A stretch of 64,000 nucleotides of DNA from Prevotellaceae bacterium (GCA_022508665.1 JAFLUT010000003.1:1-64000); one strand, 5' to 3'; shown: positions 22,332 through 32,365, numbered from the stretch's first letter. Translations and numbers: made by a program. Notes: generated from the letters alone by a model not told the origin.

Positions 22332-22967
22332 TTATTTCTTCTCTTTCTCTTCCTTCTTTGGAGCGTTCTTTGAGTAACGCTTGTTGAGTGCCTTCACAAC
22401 CTCGTCGGTCACGTCGTATGCCTCGTTGGCATAAAGCACGTTGTCGATGCCTGACGATTTGCAGAGGATGAAGTCGTAGCCTTTCTCCTTAGCGTATGAC
22501 TTTGTGAAGTTCTGAATGGTGTCGGTAAGATCCTGAAACTCTTTCTGATACTCCTCCTGCAATGAATTGCTCAGACGTGCTTGAAGGTCTTGCAAATCTT
22601 GCTGCAACTTTGCCAAACGTGCCTGTTCAGCCTCGAACTGCTGCTGTGTGAACTGGTTCTGCTGATACTTGCGGTTGAACTCCTGCATCTGCTCTGTGAA
22701 GTTCTTTCCCTTGGCGTTGATAGTAGATTCGGCATTGGCACGCTTCTTTGTGAACTCCTCTTCGAGGTCGCGGCACTTCTGATACTGAGAGGTGAGAGTG
22801 TCAATCAACACATACGCAATCTTGTAACTGGCACTGGCGGTTGCCTCTTTCTTGACTGGAGCCTCAGTGTCTGCCGACTCTTTACTGCCGCTGTTGCATG
22901 ATGATACGATGGATGCGGCACCCATCATCATAAGTCCGCTGAGGACAAGAGTAATTGTTTTCTTCAT
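22332..22967 (-). CDS. OmpH/Skp-family periplasmic chaperone-like lipoprotein
   Basis: Lipobox-like SIVSSC; IAYVLIDTLTSQYQKCRDLEEEF; long Gln-rich coiled coil; C-terminal YDFILCKSSGIDNVLYANEAYDVTDEVVKALN. Confidence 0.85.
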   Translation of the reverse strand: MKKTITLVLSGLMMMGAASIVSSCNSGSKESADTEAPVKKEATASASYKIAYVLIDTLTSQYQKCRDLEEEFTKKRANAESTINAKGKNFTEQMQEFNRKYQQNQFTQQQFEAEQARLAKLQQDLQDLQARLSNSLQEEYQKEFQDLTDTIQNFTKSYAKEKGYDFILCKSSGIDNVLYANEAYDVTDEVVKALNKRYSKNAPKKEEKEKK

Positions 22968-22998
22968 TTTTATATATGTATTCTATTTGTTTATTATA

Positions 22999-23202
22999 TC
23001 ATTCCTTTACCGCATTTTTCGACTTATGCCTCATGGCGAAGTCTTGGCTCTGAATGCAGGTGACGCCACGGTCTCGCATCGCTTTCGACTGGCTGACGTG
23101 CGTCTTCACGAACCTGCCGCCTTTCTTGAATATCAGCCTGACACTCAGCAAAAGCATCGAAACACCCACTATTATCAGGCAATATACAAACACTTTCAGC
23201 AT
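22999..23202 (-). CDS. Small conserved Bacteroidetes membrane protein
   Basis: N-terminal TM; FKKGGRFVKTHVSQSKAMRDRGVTCIQSQD resembles the conserved small-protein GG.F..THvg.nkal...GI.CaqSQDre pattern. Confidence 0.65.
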   Translation of the reverse strand: MLKVFVYCLIIVGVSMLLLSVRLIFKKGGRFVKTHVSQSKAMRDRGVTCIQSQDFAMRHKSKNAVKE

Positions 23203-23207
23203 AATTT

Positions 23208-23244
23208 CTTATCTTTGCGGTTGCAATTCGATTGCAAAGATAAG
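23208..23244. promoter_or_regulatory. Symmetric back-to-back promoter/inverted repeat
   Basis: CTTATCTTTGC (23208-23218) / GCAAAGATAAG (23234-23244), 11-bp perfect arms, each holding a TATCTTTG -7 element on opposite strands. Confidence 0.55.
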
Positions 23245-23312
23245 TGTTAATAGGCATATTGACTGCCGAACACCCCATTTTTTTAACCTTATTTAGTAAT
23301 TAAAGTGGCAAT

Positions 23313-23627
23313 ATGCCCATAAAACACCTAAATATGAACGAAAAATTAGCATGCAGCACACTTCCCAAAGGCTATTTCCCGATACGAATATGTGTCGGCA
23401 CAGGATTGTCGGAGCGTTTCATTGAAGAAGCAAGGCAGAACCACAGCATTGCCATTGTGCAGCAGACCAGACCAAAAGGCGATAGTGCAGAGGAGGCTGT
23501 CATAGCCGTGCCATTCGCCGATAAGGAAATGCTGCGTGTAGATTTCAACATCTTCGCCTCGGAAATGGAGAGGGAGCATGGAGTGAAGACTGCATTTCTT
23601 ATGGAGAGTGCAACGGAATTCATGTAA
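23313..23627 (+). CDS. Hypothetical protein (start may be 23334, MNEKLACS)
   Basis: ORF with plausible codon use in an otherwise uncovered interval; no family recognised. Confidence 0.6.
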   Translation: MPIKHLNMNEKLACSTLPKGYFPIRICVGTGLSERFIEEARQNHSIAIVQQTRPKGDSAEEAVIAVPFADKEMLRVDFNIFASEMEREHGVKTAFLMESATEFM

Positions 23628-23852
23628 AAGAAAGCCGTTGAGTGTGCTTGCTTTGTTAAAAAAGCCTTAATTTGTCATCATAAATTCTCTATTTAATGCA
23701 AAAATTCATATCTTTACAACAATGCAAGTCCTATATTAGGGAAAATCCCCTCACGTGTAGGGATTTCGCCATTGACTGATTGTGGGACAGGCATTAACTT
23801 TGTAGCGTTGAAAACTACTTTATCGTTATTAAGAACTAAAAAACACGGAAAT

Positions 23853-25019
23853 ATGAAAAGACTATTGATTTTGGCTTTTGCATTTGTGCCGATATTCGCA
23901 ATGGCGCAGGATGACCTTTATTTTGTTTCTTCAAAGAAACCGAAGGAACAAAAACAAGTGGAATATATGCAGAAGAAATCGCAGGAGGCTGTGGCAAGGA
24001 TGCAGACGAAATCACAGGAGGCTGTGGCAAGTATGCAGGCAAGAGTGGAAACGCTTGAACCTCCCACGCTGGTTGACTATCAGAGCAACCGACGGAGTGA
24101 AGATGAGTATAATCGCCGATATACATACAGCGGCGACTATCAGAATGCGGGAGGACTATATGCCGATTCTCTGGCGGCAAGCATTGACACCGTTGGCGGA
24201 TATTATGCCGACGAGTATGACATGGAAGACCCTGAACTTGACTATCGTTTTTCTCGTCGTTTGGTTCGTTTCCACAATCCTCGTCTTTATGCTATGGCAA
24301 GCCCTTACTATTGGGATTTGTACTATGGTTACGGTGCATGGGATTACCTTTATGACCCATATTACGACCCGTGGTATTATCATTACGGTTGGCGTTACGG
24401 ATGGGCTTGGGGGCCTTGGGACTGCTGGTACGGAGGCATTTGGGGCTGGCATAGCCCATACGCATGGAGTTACTGGGGATGGGGTCCCGGTTGGCATCAT
24501 CCGCCTATGTACGGAGGTGGCTGGCATCATGGCGGTGTACATAACATCGTTCCTCGTCAGTATAACTCTTCACGTGGCCACATGGCGGCTGGCAGCCGTC
24601 TGCGCACCAATGCGTCGGGACGCACCACAATGGCGTCACGTTCAAACATCGTTGGCGGTCGTGCAGATGCATCCAGAAGTCGCTCTGCGGCTGCTGGCGA
24701 CCGTAGCGGAGCAATGGAAGGACGTACGAATGTGCTGAACTCGCGCACGTCTGCCACACAGCGCAGCAGTGCAACGACACGCAACACCACCTCTGCGCCT
24801 TCACGTTCTGCAACCGATAGGAATGCTGGCAATCGCTCGTCATCATCTTCAAATAATGCTTCTTCGTCTCGTTCATCTTCAACATACAGCAGTGGCAGCC
24901 GTAGCAGTGCAGGAAGCAGCCGCAGCAGTGTAGGTGGCAGCAGTTATGGCGGAGGCAGTCGCAGTGGCGGTGGTAGTTTCGGAGGTGGAGGCAGCCGTGG
25001 TGGCGGAGGTCGTCGGTAG
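23853..25019 (+). CDS. Secreted Trp/Tyr/Gly-rich protein with Ser/Arg/Gly-rich disordered tail
   Basis: MKRLLILAFAFVPIFAMAQ signal peptide; WDLYYGYGAWDYLYDPYYDPWYYHYGWRYGWAWGPWDCWYGG block; SGGGSFGGGGSRGGGGRR end. Upstream in-frame ATG at 23772 is less likely. Confidence 0.75.
   Translation: MKRLLILAFAFVPIFAMAQDDLYFVSSKKPKEQKQVEYMQKKSQEAVARMQTKSQEAVASMQARVETLEPPTLVDYQSNRRSEDEYNRRYTYSGDYQNAGGLYADSLAASIDTVGGYYADEYDMEDPELDYRFSRRLVRFHNPRLYAMASPYYWDLYYGYGAWDYLYDPYYDPWYYHYGWRYGWAWGPWDCWYGGIWGWHSPYAWSYWGWGPGWHHPPMYGGGWHHGGVHNIVPRQYNSSRGHMAAGSRLRTNASGRTTMASRSNIVGGRADASRSRSAAAGDRSGAMEGRTNVLNSRTSATQRSSATTRNTTSAPSRSATDRNAGNRSSSSSNNASSSRSSSTYSSGSRSSAGSSRSSVGGSSYGGGSRSGGGSFGGGGSRGGGGRR
23967..24032 (+). 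repeat. 33-bp tandem repeat x2 within CDS
   Basis: ATGCAGAAGAAATCGCAGGAGGCTGTGGCAAGG / ATGCAGACGAAATCACAGGAGGCTGTGGCAAGT. Confidence 0.8.
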
Positions 25020-25077
25020 AGGCTGGCACAAAGGAGTGACATAGATTTATTTTTACATTATATAAAATATAAGGACA

Positions 25078-26592
25078 ATGAGAACACGAAAATTACATAT
25101 TCTGCTTAGCATCTTAATGGGCTTTGCAGGCACAGCATACGCACAGGACAGTTATGATGCACAGACAATGGCGACCAGCGACCTCAACGGTACGGCTCGG
25201 TTTGTAGCGATGGGTGGGGCGCTCGGCGCTCTGGGAGGCGATGTCAGCGTGATGAGTACAAACCCTGCCGGCACGGCGATGTACCGCAAGAGCGATGCTG
25301 CCATTACCATAAGCGAACTTTTCACAGAAAGCAAGGGGGCAATGGGGCATGACAACTACCGAATGTCGCTCGACCAAGGAGGTGTTGTCATAGCATTAGA
25401 TATGAACAACCCTACCAGCAAGGGCTTGCAGTTCATCAATTTTGGTGTGAACTATCAGAAGAAGCGTAATTTCTTCACTAATCAGTTGACAGACATAAAC
25501 CTCGGTGATAAGTTCAGCCAGACGTGGCAGATTGCCGACCTGTGCAATATGGCTGACTATAACGGATATTGGGGAACAATGGCTGACATGAGTGCATCGT
25601 CAAAAGACCATGACGGCATTTTGAATGAGTTCATCGTGAAAGATGTTGACGACAAAGGAAATCCTTATGAATACATAGAATATGAGGGTGTGGCAGGTCG
25701 CAATGCCTATTATGAACGATTTACATACGGTGCTAATATGCAGGCAGATATAAACCTCTCGTTCAATGTCAGCGACCGTTTCTTTATCGGAGCGTCCATG
25801 GGTGTGTATGACATAGATTATAGCCGTGAGTCATTCTATCAAGAGTTTGGAACAGACGGCAATTGCTATGATTTCACAAACTGGTACAAGACCAGAGGCG
25901 ATGGATTTGATGTGAAATTAGGCTTTATTTGCCGGCCTGTTGAGGACAGCCCGTTCCGTTTTGGCGTTACGTTACACACTCCTACGTGGTATCGCATGAC
26001 GGATACAAATGGTTCTGCGCTCTATTATAATGATGAGTATATAACAGACGCTTTCAATTCTGAATATGATTATCATTACCGCACTCCGTGGAAGTTGGGT
26101 GTGAGTCTCGGACATACGATAGGGAACTTCTTCGCTATTGGTGCAGAGTATGAATATCAGGATATGAGTACAGCCAAATACTCAGATATTGGTTGGAGCG
26201 ACTATGACTATTTCCGCAATGTGAACAGGATAACGGAGCAGATACTAAAAGCACAGCATACATTGAAGATTGGCGCTGAATTTAAGCCTATTAACGAGTT
26301 CGCTGTTCGCATAGGCTATAACTACGTTTCTTCGCCATTCGAGAAGAATGCCTATCGCACCATTGGATATGACGGCGTATATACTGAGACTGATTGGATT
26401 AACTGGGGCGATATAAGCCGTTTCACATTCGGTTTGGGATATAGATACAAAGGTGGCTATTTCGACATTGCCTATCAGTACCAAGGTCAGAAAGGCGACT
26501 TCTACGCATTCGACAATGATGTGGAGTTCTTGCCTACCAAGATAGAGAACAACCGCTCGCAAGTTATGGCGACATTCGGTTTCCGTTTCTGA
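25078..26592 (+). CDS. Outer membrane protein, OmpP1/FadL/TodX-like transporter
   Basis: Signal peptide; DLNGTARFVAMGGALGALGGDVSVMSTNPAGTAMYR; beta-barrel alternation; terminal FGFRF. Confidence 0.83.
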   Translation: MRTRKLHILLSILMGFAGTAYAQDSYDAQTMATSDLNGTARFVAMGGALGALGGDVSVMSTNPAGTAMYRKSDAAITISELFTESKGAMGHDNYRMSLDQGGVVIALDMNNPTSKGLQFINFGVNYQKKRNFFTNQLTDINLGDKFSQTWQIADLCNMADYNGYWGTMADMSASSKDHDGILNEFIVKDVDDKGNPYEYIEYEGVAGRNAYYERFTYGANMQADINLSFNVSDRFFIGASMGVYDIDYSRESFYQEFGTDGNCYDFTNWYKTRGDGFDVKLGFICRPVEDSPFRFGVTLHTPTWYRMTDTNGSALYYNDEYITDAFNSEYDYHYRTPWKLGVSLGHTIGNFFAIGAEYEYQDMSTAKYSDIGWSDYDYFRNVNRITEQILKAQHTLKIGAEFKPINEFAVRIGYNYVSSPFEKNAYRTIGYDGVYTETDWINWGDISRFTFGLGYRYKGGYFDIAYQYQGQKGDFYAFDNDVEFLPTKIENNRSQVMATFGFRF

Positions 26593-27171
26593 TTAAAGGT
26601 AGAGGCGATTTTCTTTAATGTATCGCTCAACGCGGTAATCTACATAGGCTGTGAGGCTTTCATTGCTCCTCACAGCCTCTCTTATTTTAGTGGAACTGAT
26701 GTCGTAAAGCGGTGTGTTTACAAGCGTTACAGTTGGTGGCAGTGATGTCTCGTCAATGTGGCAATCAGGGCGGCGATATATATATATGTTGTATGTAGAT
26801 ATTATCTCTTCCGAATGATACCAGCGAGGAAAACGCTCCCAATTGTCTGCTCCAATGACAAGGGCAAACGTGTGCTGTGGGTATGCCTTAGAAAGTGCGT
26901 GGAGGGTGTTTATGGTGTAGGAAGGTATTGGCAAATGTTTCTCAAAATCAGATACTTTCACGCCATTGATGCCTTGGGTAGCCAAAGAAGCCATGTTCAG
27001 CCGATGCTCATATTCGGCAATGTCTGTGGAAACGTCTTGCTTCAAGGGGTTGAGCGGTGACACCAGTAGCCATAGTTCATCTACAATGCCTTGTTCTACC
27101 AGTGCCTGTGCCAAATGTATGTGGCCTTTATGTATGGGGTTGAAACTTCCTCCGTATATACCTATCCGCAT
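26593..27171 (-). CDS. nadD: Nicotinate-nucleotide adenylyltransferase
   Basis: MRIGIYGGSFNPIHKGHIHLAQ start at 27171; VIGADNWERFPRWY; ISSTKIREAV. Confidence 0.93.
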   Translation of the reverse strand: MRIGIYGGSFNPIHKGHIHLAQALVEQGIVDELWLLVSPLNPLKQDVSTDIAEYEHRLNMASLATQGINGVKVSDFEKHLPIPSYTINTLHALSKAYPQHTFALVIGADNWERFPRWYHSEEIISTYNIYIYRRPDCHIDETSLPPTVTLVNTPLYDISSTKIREAVRSNESLTAYVDYRVERYIKENRLYL

Positions 27172-27300
27172 AAATGGTTTGTTTTTGCAAAAATAGGTAT
27201 TTTCAGTGAAATATACGCAATGATATATGGAAATACGCATAATGGAATGTAAAGAACCCCATTTCTTTATTGAATGTTGCGTGTTTCACTAAAAAATTGC

Positions 27301-27308
27301 TAACTTTG
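27301..27308 (+). promoter_or_regulatory. Putative hisH operon -7 element
   Basis: TAACTTTG 29 bp before the hisH start codon; -33 match is weak. Confidence 0.45.
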
Positions 27309-27336
27309 CATCCAAATACGCAATTTTTGGCTTGAG

Positions 27337-27987
27337 ATGAATGTTGCGATAGTGAAATATAATGCCGGCAATATAGGGTCGGTGGAAAATGCGGTGAGGC
27401 GGCTTGGGATTGAGCCGACGGTGACAGATGTGCCTGAATTGATATGTGGTGCTGACCGTGTTATCTTTCCCGGACAGGGAGAGGCGAGGAGTACGATGGC
27501 TTATTTGAAGGCACATCGGCTCGATGAGGTGATAGTGGGATTGAAGCAGCCTGTGTTGGGAATTTGTATAGGCATGCAGTTGTTGTGCAGGCATAGCGAG
27601 GAGCAGGACACGGATTGTCTTGGGGTGTTTGATGCGGAGGTGAAGAGGTTTGTGCCGAAGGTGCATGAGGACAAGGTGCCGCAGATGGGGTGGAATACCA
27701 TTGAGGACTTGAAGTCGCCTTTGTTTGCAGGATTGGGAAAAAGTGTTGCGGATGCCGAGGGGACGATGATGGCGAATGGTGGGAAAGGTGGTGGCAAGCC
27801 TGACTTTGTGTATTTTGTGCATAGTTACTACGTTCCGTTGTGCGATGCTACAATCGCTACGACTAACTATATTCAGCCGTATTCTTCTGCTTTGCATAAG
27901 GGCAATTTCTATGCTACGCAGTTCCATCCCGAAAAGAGTGGGACGGTGGGAGAACGGATATTGAAGAACTTTATTGAGTTGGTGTGA
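27337..27987 (+). CDS. hisH: Imidazole glycerol phosphate synthase, glutamine amidotransferase subunit
   Basis: MNVAIVKYNAGNIGSVENAVRRLG; PVLGICIGMQLLC; FYATQFHPEKSG. Confidence 0.96.
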   Translation: MNVAIVKYNAGNIGSVENAVRRLGIEPTVTDVPELICGADRVIFPGQGEARSTMAYLKAHRLDEVIVGLKQPVLGICIGMQLLCRHSEEQDTDCLGVFDAEVKRFVPKVHEDKVPQMGWNTIEDLKSPLFAGLGKSVADAEGTMMANGGKGGGKPDFVYFVHSYYVPLCDATIATTNYIQPYSSALHKGNFYATQFHPEKSGTVGERILKNFIELV

Positions 27988-28037
27988 AGCATTGAGTTGG
28001 CGTGAAGCGGATATTGAAGAATTTTATTGATTTGTAA
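27955..28037 (+). repeat. Degenerate tandem duplication of the hisH 3' end
   Basis: CGGATATTGAAGAACTTTATTGAGTTG and, after the stop, CGGATATTGAAGAATTTTATTGATTTG; 18-bp tandem ATTGAGTTGG(T/C)GTGAAGC at 27973-28008. Confidence 0.75.
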
Positions 28038-28760
28038 ATGATAGAGATAATCCCTGCAATAGACATCATTGACGGAAAGTGCGTGCGTCTGACGAAGGGC
28101 GACTACGACACGAAGAAGGTGTATAACGAAGACCCGCTTGAGGTGGCGAAAATGTTTGAGGCTCATGGCATCCGCCGCCTTCACACGGTCGATTTGGATG
28201 GCGCTCGTTCGCAGCACATCGTCAATTATAAGACCATTGAGAAGATTGCCGACCACACAAGTCTTGTGATTGACTTCGGTGGCGGAATAAAGTCGGACGA
28301 GGACATCGACATTGCTTTTGCCAGCGGTGCAACGATGGTGACGATTGGCAGCGTGGCGGTGAAGAAGCCTGCTCTTTTCGAGGAGTGGCTGGAGAAGTAC
28401 AATGACAATAAGATTATCCTCGGAGCGGACGTTAAGGACGGTGTCATCAGCATAAACGGATGGACGGAGGGGGCGGACGATGAGTTGATGCCGTTTCTGC
28501 ACCGATATGTGAGCAAGGGAGTGGATAATGTGTTATGTACGGACATTAGCCGCGACGGAATGTTACAGGGTCCCGCCATGCAGTTGTATGAGGATGTGAT
28601 GAAGGAGTTTCCCGAACTGCATCTCATTGCCAGCGGTGGCGTGAGTTGCATTGAGGACATTGATTTGCTCAACAGCGCGGGCATTCCAGCCGTGGTGTTC
28701 GGCAAGGCGATTTACGAGGGAAAGATAAGTATGGAGGAGTTGGAGAAATATGTTGGCTAA
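28038..28760 (+). CDS. hisA: Phosphoribosylformimino-AICAR phosphate isomerase
   Basis: [43 protein letters not shown]. Confidence 0.96.
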   Translation: MIEIIPAIDIIDGKCVRLTKGDYDTKKVYNEDPLEVAKMFEAHGIRRLHTVDLDGARSQHIVNYKTIEKIADHTSLVIDFGGGIKSDEDIDIAFASGATMVTIGSVAVKKPALFEEWLEKYNDNKIILGADVKDGVISINGWTEGADDELMPFLHRYVSKGVDNVLCTDISRDGMLQGPAMQLYEDVMKEFPELHLIASGGVSCIEDIDLLNSAGIPAVVFGKAIYEGKISMEELEKYVG

Positions 28761-29541
28761 GAGAATCATACCGTGCCTTGACATCAAGGACGGACAGACG
28801 GTGAAAGGCACTAACTTTCTGAACCTTCGCGAGGCGGGCGACCCGATAGAACTGGGGAAGATGTACAGCGAGCAAGGGGCTGACGAGTTGGTGTATCTGG
28901 ACATAACGGCATCGCACGAGGGGAGAAAGACTTTTACTGAATTGGTGAAGCGTATCGCATTGGAAATCAACATACCATTCACCGTTGGTGGAGGAATAAA
29001 TGAACTGAAAGATGTTGATAGATTGCTCAATGCTGGAGCAGATAAGGTGAGCGTAAATTCCGCTGCGTTGCGTCGTCCCGAACTGATTGACGAGATAGCA
29101 CGGAACTTCGGAAGCCAAGTGTGTGTGGTGGCGATAGATGCAAAATGTGAGGACGATAATGTGCATGAGAATGGCGACCCTCGGATTGACGGAGAATGGC
29201 GGTGCTATGTGAATGGCGGGCGTGTGCCGACTGAATATAATCTGTTCAGTTGGGCTAAGGAGGTGAATGAGCGAGGAGCGGGAGAGATACTTTTCACGTC
29301 GATGAACCACGACGGAGTGAAGCGGGGTTTTGCCGATGCCGCCTTGCGTAAGTTGGCAGACACTCTCACCATTCCTGTGATTGCATCGGGCGGTGCAGGT
29401 ACGAAGGAGCATTTCAGAGACACATTCGTCAATGGACACAGCGATGCCGCACTTGCTGCCAGCGTGTTCCACTTTGGCGAGATACCCATCCCCGAACTGA
29501 AGCAGTATCTTATGGCTGAAGGGGTGAATGTCAGAATGTGA
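28750..29541 (+). CDS. hisF: Imidazole glycerol phosphate synthase cyclase subunit
   Basis: [41 protein letters not shown]; overlaps hisA by 11 bp. Confidence 0.96.
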   Translation: MLAKRIIPCLDIKDGQTVKGTNFLNLREAGDPIELGKMYSEQGADELVYLDITASHEGRKTFTELVKRIALEINIPFTVGGGINELKDVDRLLNAGADKVSVNSAALRRPELIDEIARNFGSQVCVVAIDAKCEDDNVHENGDPRIDGEWRCYVNGGRVPTEYNLFSWAKEVNERGAGEILFTSMNHDGVKRGFADAALRKLADTLTIPVIASGGAGTKEHFRDTFVNGHSDAALAASVFHFGEIPIPELKQYLMAEGVNVRM

Positions 29542-29555
29542 AAGGTGTAAAAGAG

Positions 29556-29577
29556 AACTGCAACGACTGCAACGGTG
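29556..29577. repeat. Dispersed AACTGCAACAACTGCAAC-type motif
   Basis: AACTGCAACGACTGCAACGGTG, 15 bp after the hisF stop. Confidence 0.7.
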
Positions 29578-29607
29578 CGTGAATGTTAGAACATAAAAAT
29601 AAAAAGG

Positions 29608-30219
29608 ATGAAAATAGATTTCGATAAATTGCAAGGTCTTGTGCCAGCCATTGTGCAGGATGCCAAGACGCTGAAGGTGCTTATGCTCGGCTTCATGAAC
29701 GAGGAGGCTTATCAGAAGACTGTCGAGACAGGTAAGGTGACGTTTTATAGCCGCACACGCAAAACATTGTGGACGAAGGGCGAAACGAGCGGCAACTTCC
29801 TCAACGTGGTGGAGATTCTGAACGACTGCGACAACGACACGCTTCTCATCAAGGCAAATCCCGTTGGTCCTGTATGCCACACAGGTGCTGACACATGCTG
29901 GAACGAGAAGAACGAGAACCCCGTCATGTTCCTTGTTGAACTTCAGCGATTTATAGAAAAGCGTCACAAGGAAATGCCCGAAGGTAGTTACACCACATCG
30001 CTGTTCAAGGACGGCTGTCATCGCATGGCACAGAAAGTGGGCGAGGAGGCGTTGGAGGCAGTGATTGAGGCAGTGGCAGGTAATGACGAGCGTTTGGTGT
30101 ATGAGGCATCTGACATGCTGTATCATCTGATTGTTCTCCTAACATCGAAGGGGCTTACAATCGAAGACCTCGCATCGGAGTTAGCGGAACGCCATGACCC
30201 TAACTGGCATAAGCATTAA
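29608..30219 (+). CDS. hisIE: Bifunctional phosphoribosyl-AMP cyclohydrolase/phosphoribosyl-ATP pyrophosphatase
   Basis: VLMLGFMNEEAYQKTVETGKVTFYSRTRKTLWTKGETSGN; KVGEEALEAVIEA. Confidence 0.96.
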   Translation: MKIDFDKLQGLVPAIVQDAKTLKVLMLGFMNEEAYQKTVETGKVTFYSRTRKTLWTKGETSGNFLNVVEILNDCDNDTLLIKANPVGPVCHTGADTCWNEKNENPVMFLVELQRFIEKRHKEMPEGSYTTSLFKDGCHRMAQKVGEEALEAVIEAVAGNDERLVYEASDMLYHLIVLLTSKGLTIEDLASELAERHDPNWHKH

Positions 30220-30255
30220 AGTAAATCTACGATTTTACAATTGTAAATTATATAG

Positions 30256-30957
30256 ATGAAACTGATTGAATATAAGAACGTAAACGTATATCAAGAGAGC
30301 CAACTCGTCTTGCAGAATGTTGATTTTGAGGTAGGCGAGGGCGAGTTCATCTACATTACGGGCAAGGTCGGAACGGGCAAAAGTTCATTTTTGAAAACCT
30401 TGTATGGCGAACTGCCTGTGAAAGAGGGCGAAGCGAGAGTGATGGGTGTGGACATGGTTGAGTTGAAGCGTCGTCATCTGCCTGAACTGCGTAAGAAGTT
30501 GGGCATTATCTTTCAGGATTTCCAGTTGCTGACCGACCGCAGCGTTGATGCCAATCTGCGTTTCGTCTTGAAGGCTACGGGATGGAAAAACAAGGTGGAG
30601 ATTGACCAACGGATAAACGATGTCCTCGAACTGGTAGGCATGGCGACAAAGGGCTACAAGATGCCGTCGGAACTCTCTGGCGGTGAGCAGCAACGCATCG
30701 TGATTGCCCGTGCCATACTGAACCGACCGAAACTCATCCTTGCCGACGAGCCGACAGGAAATCTCGACGTGGAGACAGGCAGACAGATTTCCGAACTGCT
30801 GCAAAGAATATGCAGGGCTGGCAGCACGGTGATAATGATTACACACAATCTGAACCTCATCGACCAATACCCCGGTCGTCAGTTCCTGTGCGACAATCAC
30901 CGCCTTGTGGAGGTTGAGTATAAGTTGGAAAGGGCATCGGTGGAGGAATTGGATTGA
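30256..30957 (+). CDS. ftsE: ABC transporter ATP-binding protein, FtsE-like
   Basis: Walker A GKVGTGKSS, signature LSGGEQQR, LADEPTGNLD; GIIFQDFQLL; no adjacent ftsX seen. Confidence 0.75.
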   Translation: MKLIEYKNVNVYQESQLVLQNVDFEVGEGEFIYITGKVGTGKSSFLKTLYGELPVKEGEARVMGVDMVELKRRHLPELRKKLGIIFQDFQLLTDRSVDANLRFVLKATGWKNKVEIDQRINDVLELVGMATKGYKMPSELSGGEQQRIVIARAILNRPKLILADEPTGNLDVETGRQISELLQRICRAGSTVIMITHNLNLIDQYPGRQFLCDNHRLVEVEYKLERASVEELD

Positions 30958-31037
30958 CGATGTAGGAAACAGATAAAATTGAAAATATAGAGAAAGGTAA
31001 AAAGGATTAAAACAATTACATATTTTATAATAAGACT

Positions 31038-32351
31038 ATGAAGGTACTCAAGTTTGGAGGAACATCCGTCGGCACTCCTCAGCGAATGAAGGATGTCGTG
31101 AAACTAATCGCTGACGGCGAGCAGAAAATCGTTGTTCTCTCGGCAATGTCAGGCACAACCAACTCGCTTGTGGAGATTTCAGATTATCTCTACAACAAAA
31201 ATCCCGAAGGTGCGAACGAGACCATCAACTCGCTCGAAAAGAAATACAGAAAGCATGTAGATGAACTCTACACGACTGACGAGATGAAGCAGCAGACGCT
31301 CGATTTCCTCAAAGAAGTGTTCGGCTATCTGCGTTCGTTCACGAAAGGCATATTCACCATGTACGAAGAGAAAATCATTGTCGGTCAGGGAGAGATAATC
31401 TCCACCAACATGGTGACGAACTACCTCATCGAGCAGGGATATAATGCTGTTCTCATCCCCGCACTTGAATTCATGCGTACTGACAAGAATTCCGAACCCG
31501 ACCTTGAGTACATCCGCGAGAAACTTCAGGTGCAACTTGAACAAAATCCCGGCAAAGAGATTTACATCACTCAAGGCTTCATCTGCCGCAACGCATACGG
31601 AGAGGTAGATAACCTTCAGCGAGGCGGTTCTGACTACACGGCATCGCTCATCGGAGCAGCAATCGGAGCATCTGAAATACAGATATGGACAGACATTGAC
31701 GGCATGCACAACAACGACCCCCGTTTCGTTGAGAACACATCGCCCGTCAATCACCTGCACTTCGAGGAAGCGGCAGAACTGGCATACTTCGGTGCGAAAA
31801 TACTGCACCCAACATGCGTGCAGCCAGCAAAATACGCGGGCATACCAGTGAAACTGCTCAACACGATGGACCCCTCGGCACCCGGCACCGTAATCAGCAA
31901 CGAGACCGAACACGGAAAGATAAAGGCTGTGGCAGCAAAGGACAATATCACAGCCATCAAAATCACATCCTCACGCATGCTGCTCGCATACGGCTTCCTT
32001 CGCAAGGTGTTCGAAATCTTCGAGACCTACAAGACATCCATCGACATGATAGCAACGTCGGAAGTGGGCGTGAGCGTTTCCATCGACAACGTGACAAACC
32101 TGCCGACAATAGTGAACGAACTGAAGAAACTCGGACATGTGCAAGTAGATAGCGACATGTGCATCATCTGCGTAGTAGGCGACCTCGATGCACAGAACGT
32201 AGGTTTTGAAAGCAAGGCGACAGAGGCACTGAAAGACATCCCTGTGCGTATGATTTCATACGGAGGCTCCAACCACAACATCTCGTTCCTCATCTCGGCA
32301 GAAGACAAGAAGCATGCCCTTCAGTCGCTGTCCAATCATCTGTTCAACTAA
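31038..32351 (+). CDS. lysC: Aspartate kinase
   Basis: MKVLKFGGTSVGTPQRM; FICRNAYGEVDNLQRGGSDYTASLIG; C-terminal ACT domains. Confidence 0.94.
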   Translation: MKVLKFGGTSVGTPQRMKDVVKLIADGEQKIVVLSAMSGTTNSLVEISDYLYNKNPEGANETINSLEKKYRKHVDELYTTDEMKQQTLDFLKEVFGYLRSFTKGIFTMYEEKIIVGQGEIISTNMVTNYLIEQGYNAVLIPALEFMRTDKNSEPDLEYIREKLQVQLEQNPGKEIYITQGFICRNAYGEVDNLQRGGSDYTASLIGAAIGASEIQIWTDIDGMHNNDPRFVENTSPVNHLHFEEAAELAYFGAKILHPTCVQPAKYAGIPVKLLNTMDPSAPGTVISNETEHGKIKAVAAKDNITAIKITSSRMLLAYGFLRKVFEIFETYKTSIDMIATSEVGVSVSIDNVTNLPTIVNELKKLGHVQVDSDMCIICVVGDLDAQNVGFESKATEALKDIPVRMISYGGSNHNISFLISAEDKKHALQSLSNHLFN

Positions 32352-32365
32352 TATACACACAACAC

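Noticed and set aside
28669-30126. 485-aa minus-strand ORF across hisF and hisIE
   Set aside because: Antisense to two unambiguous genes; composition (His/Leu/Cys-rich) is typical of shadow ORFs.
30222-30254. AT-rich TACGATTTTACAATTGTAAATTATA as a third MITE copy
   Set aside because: Only a short palindrome similar to part of the arm; lacks the paired ~35-bp arms and the interior.
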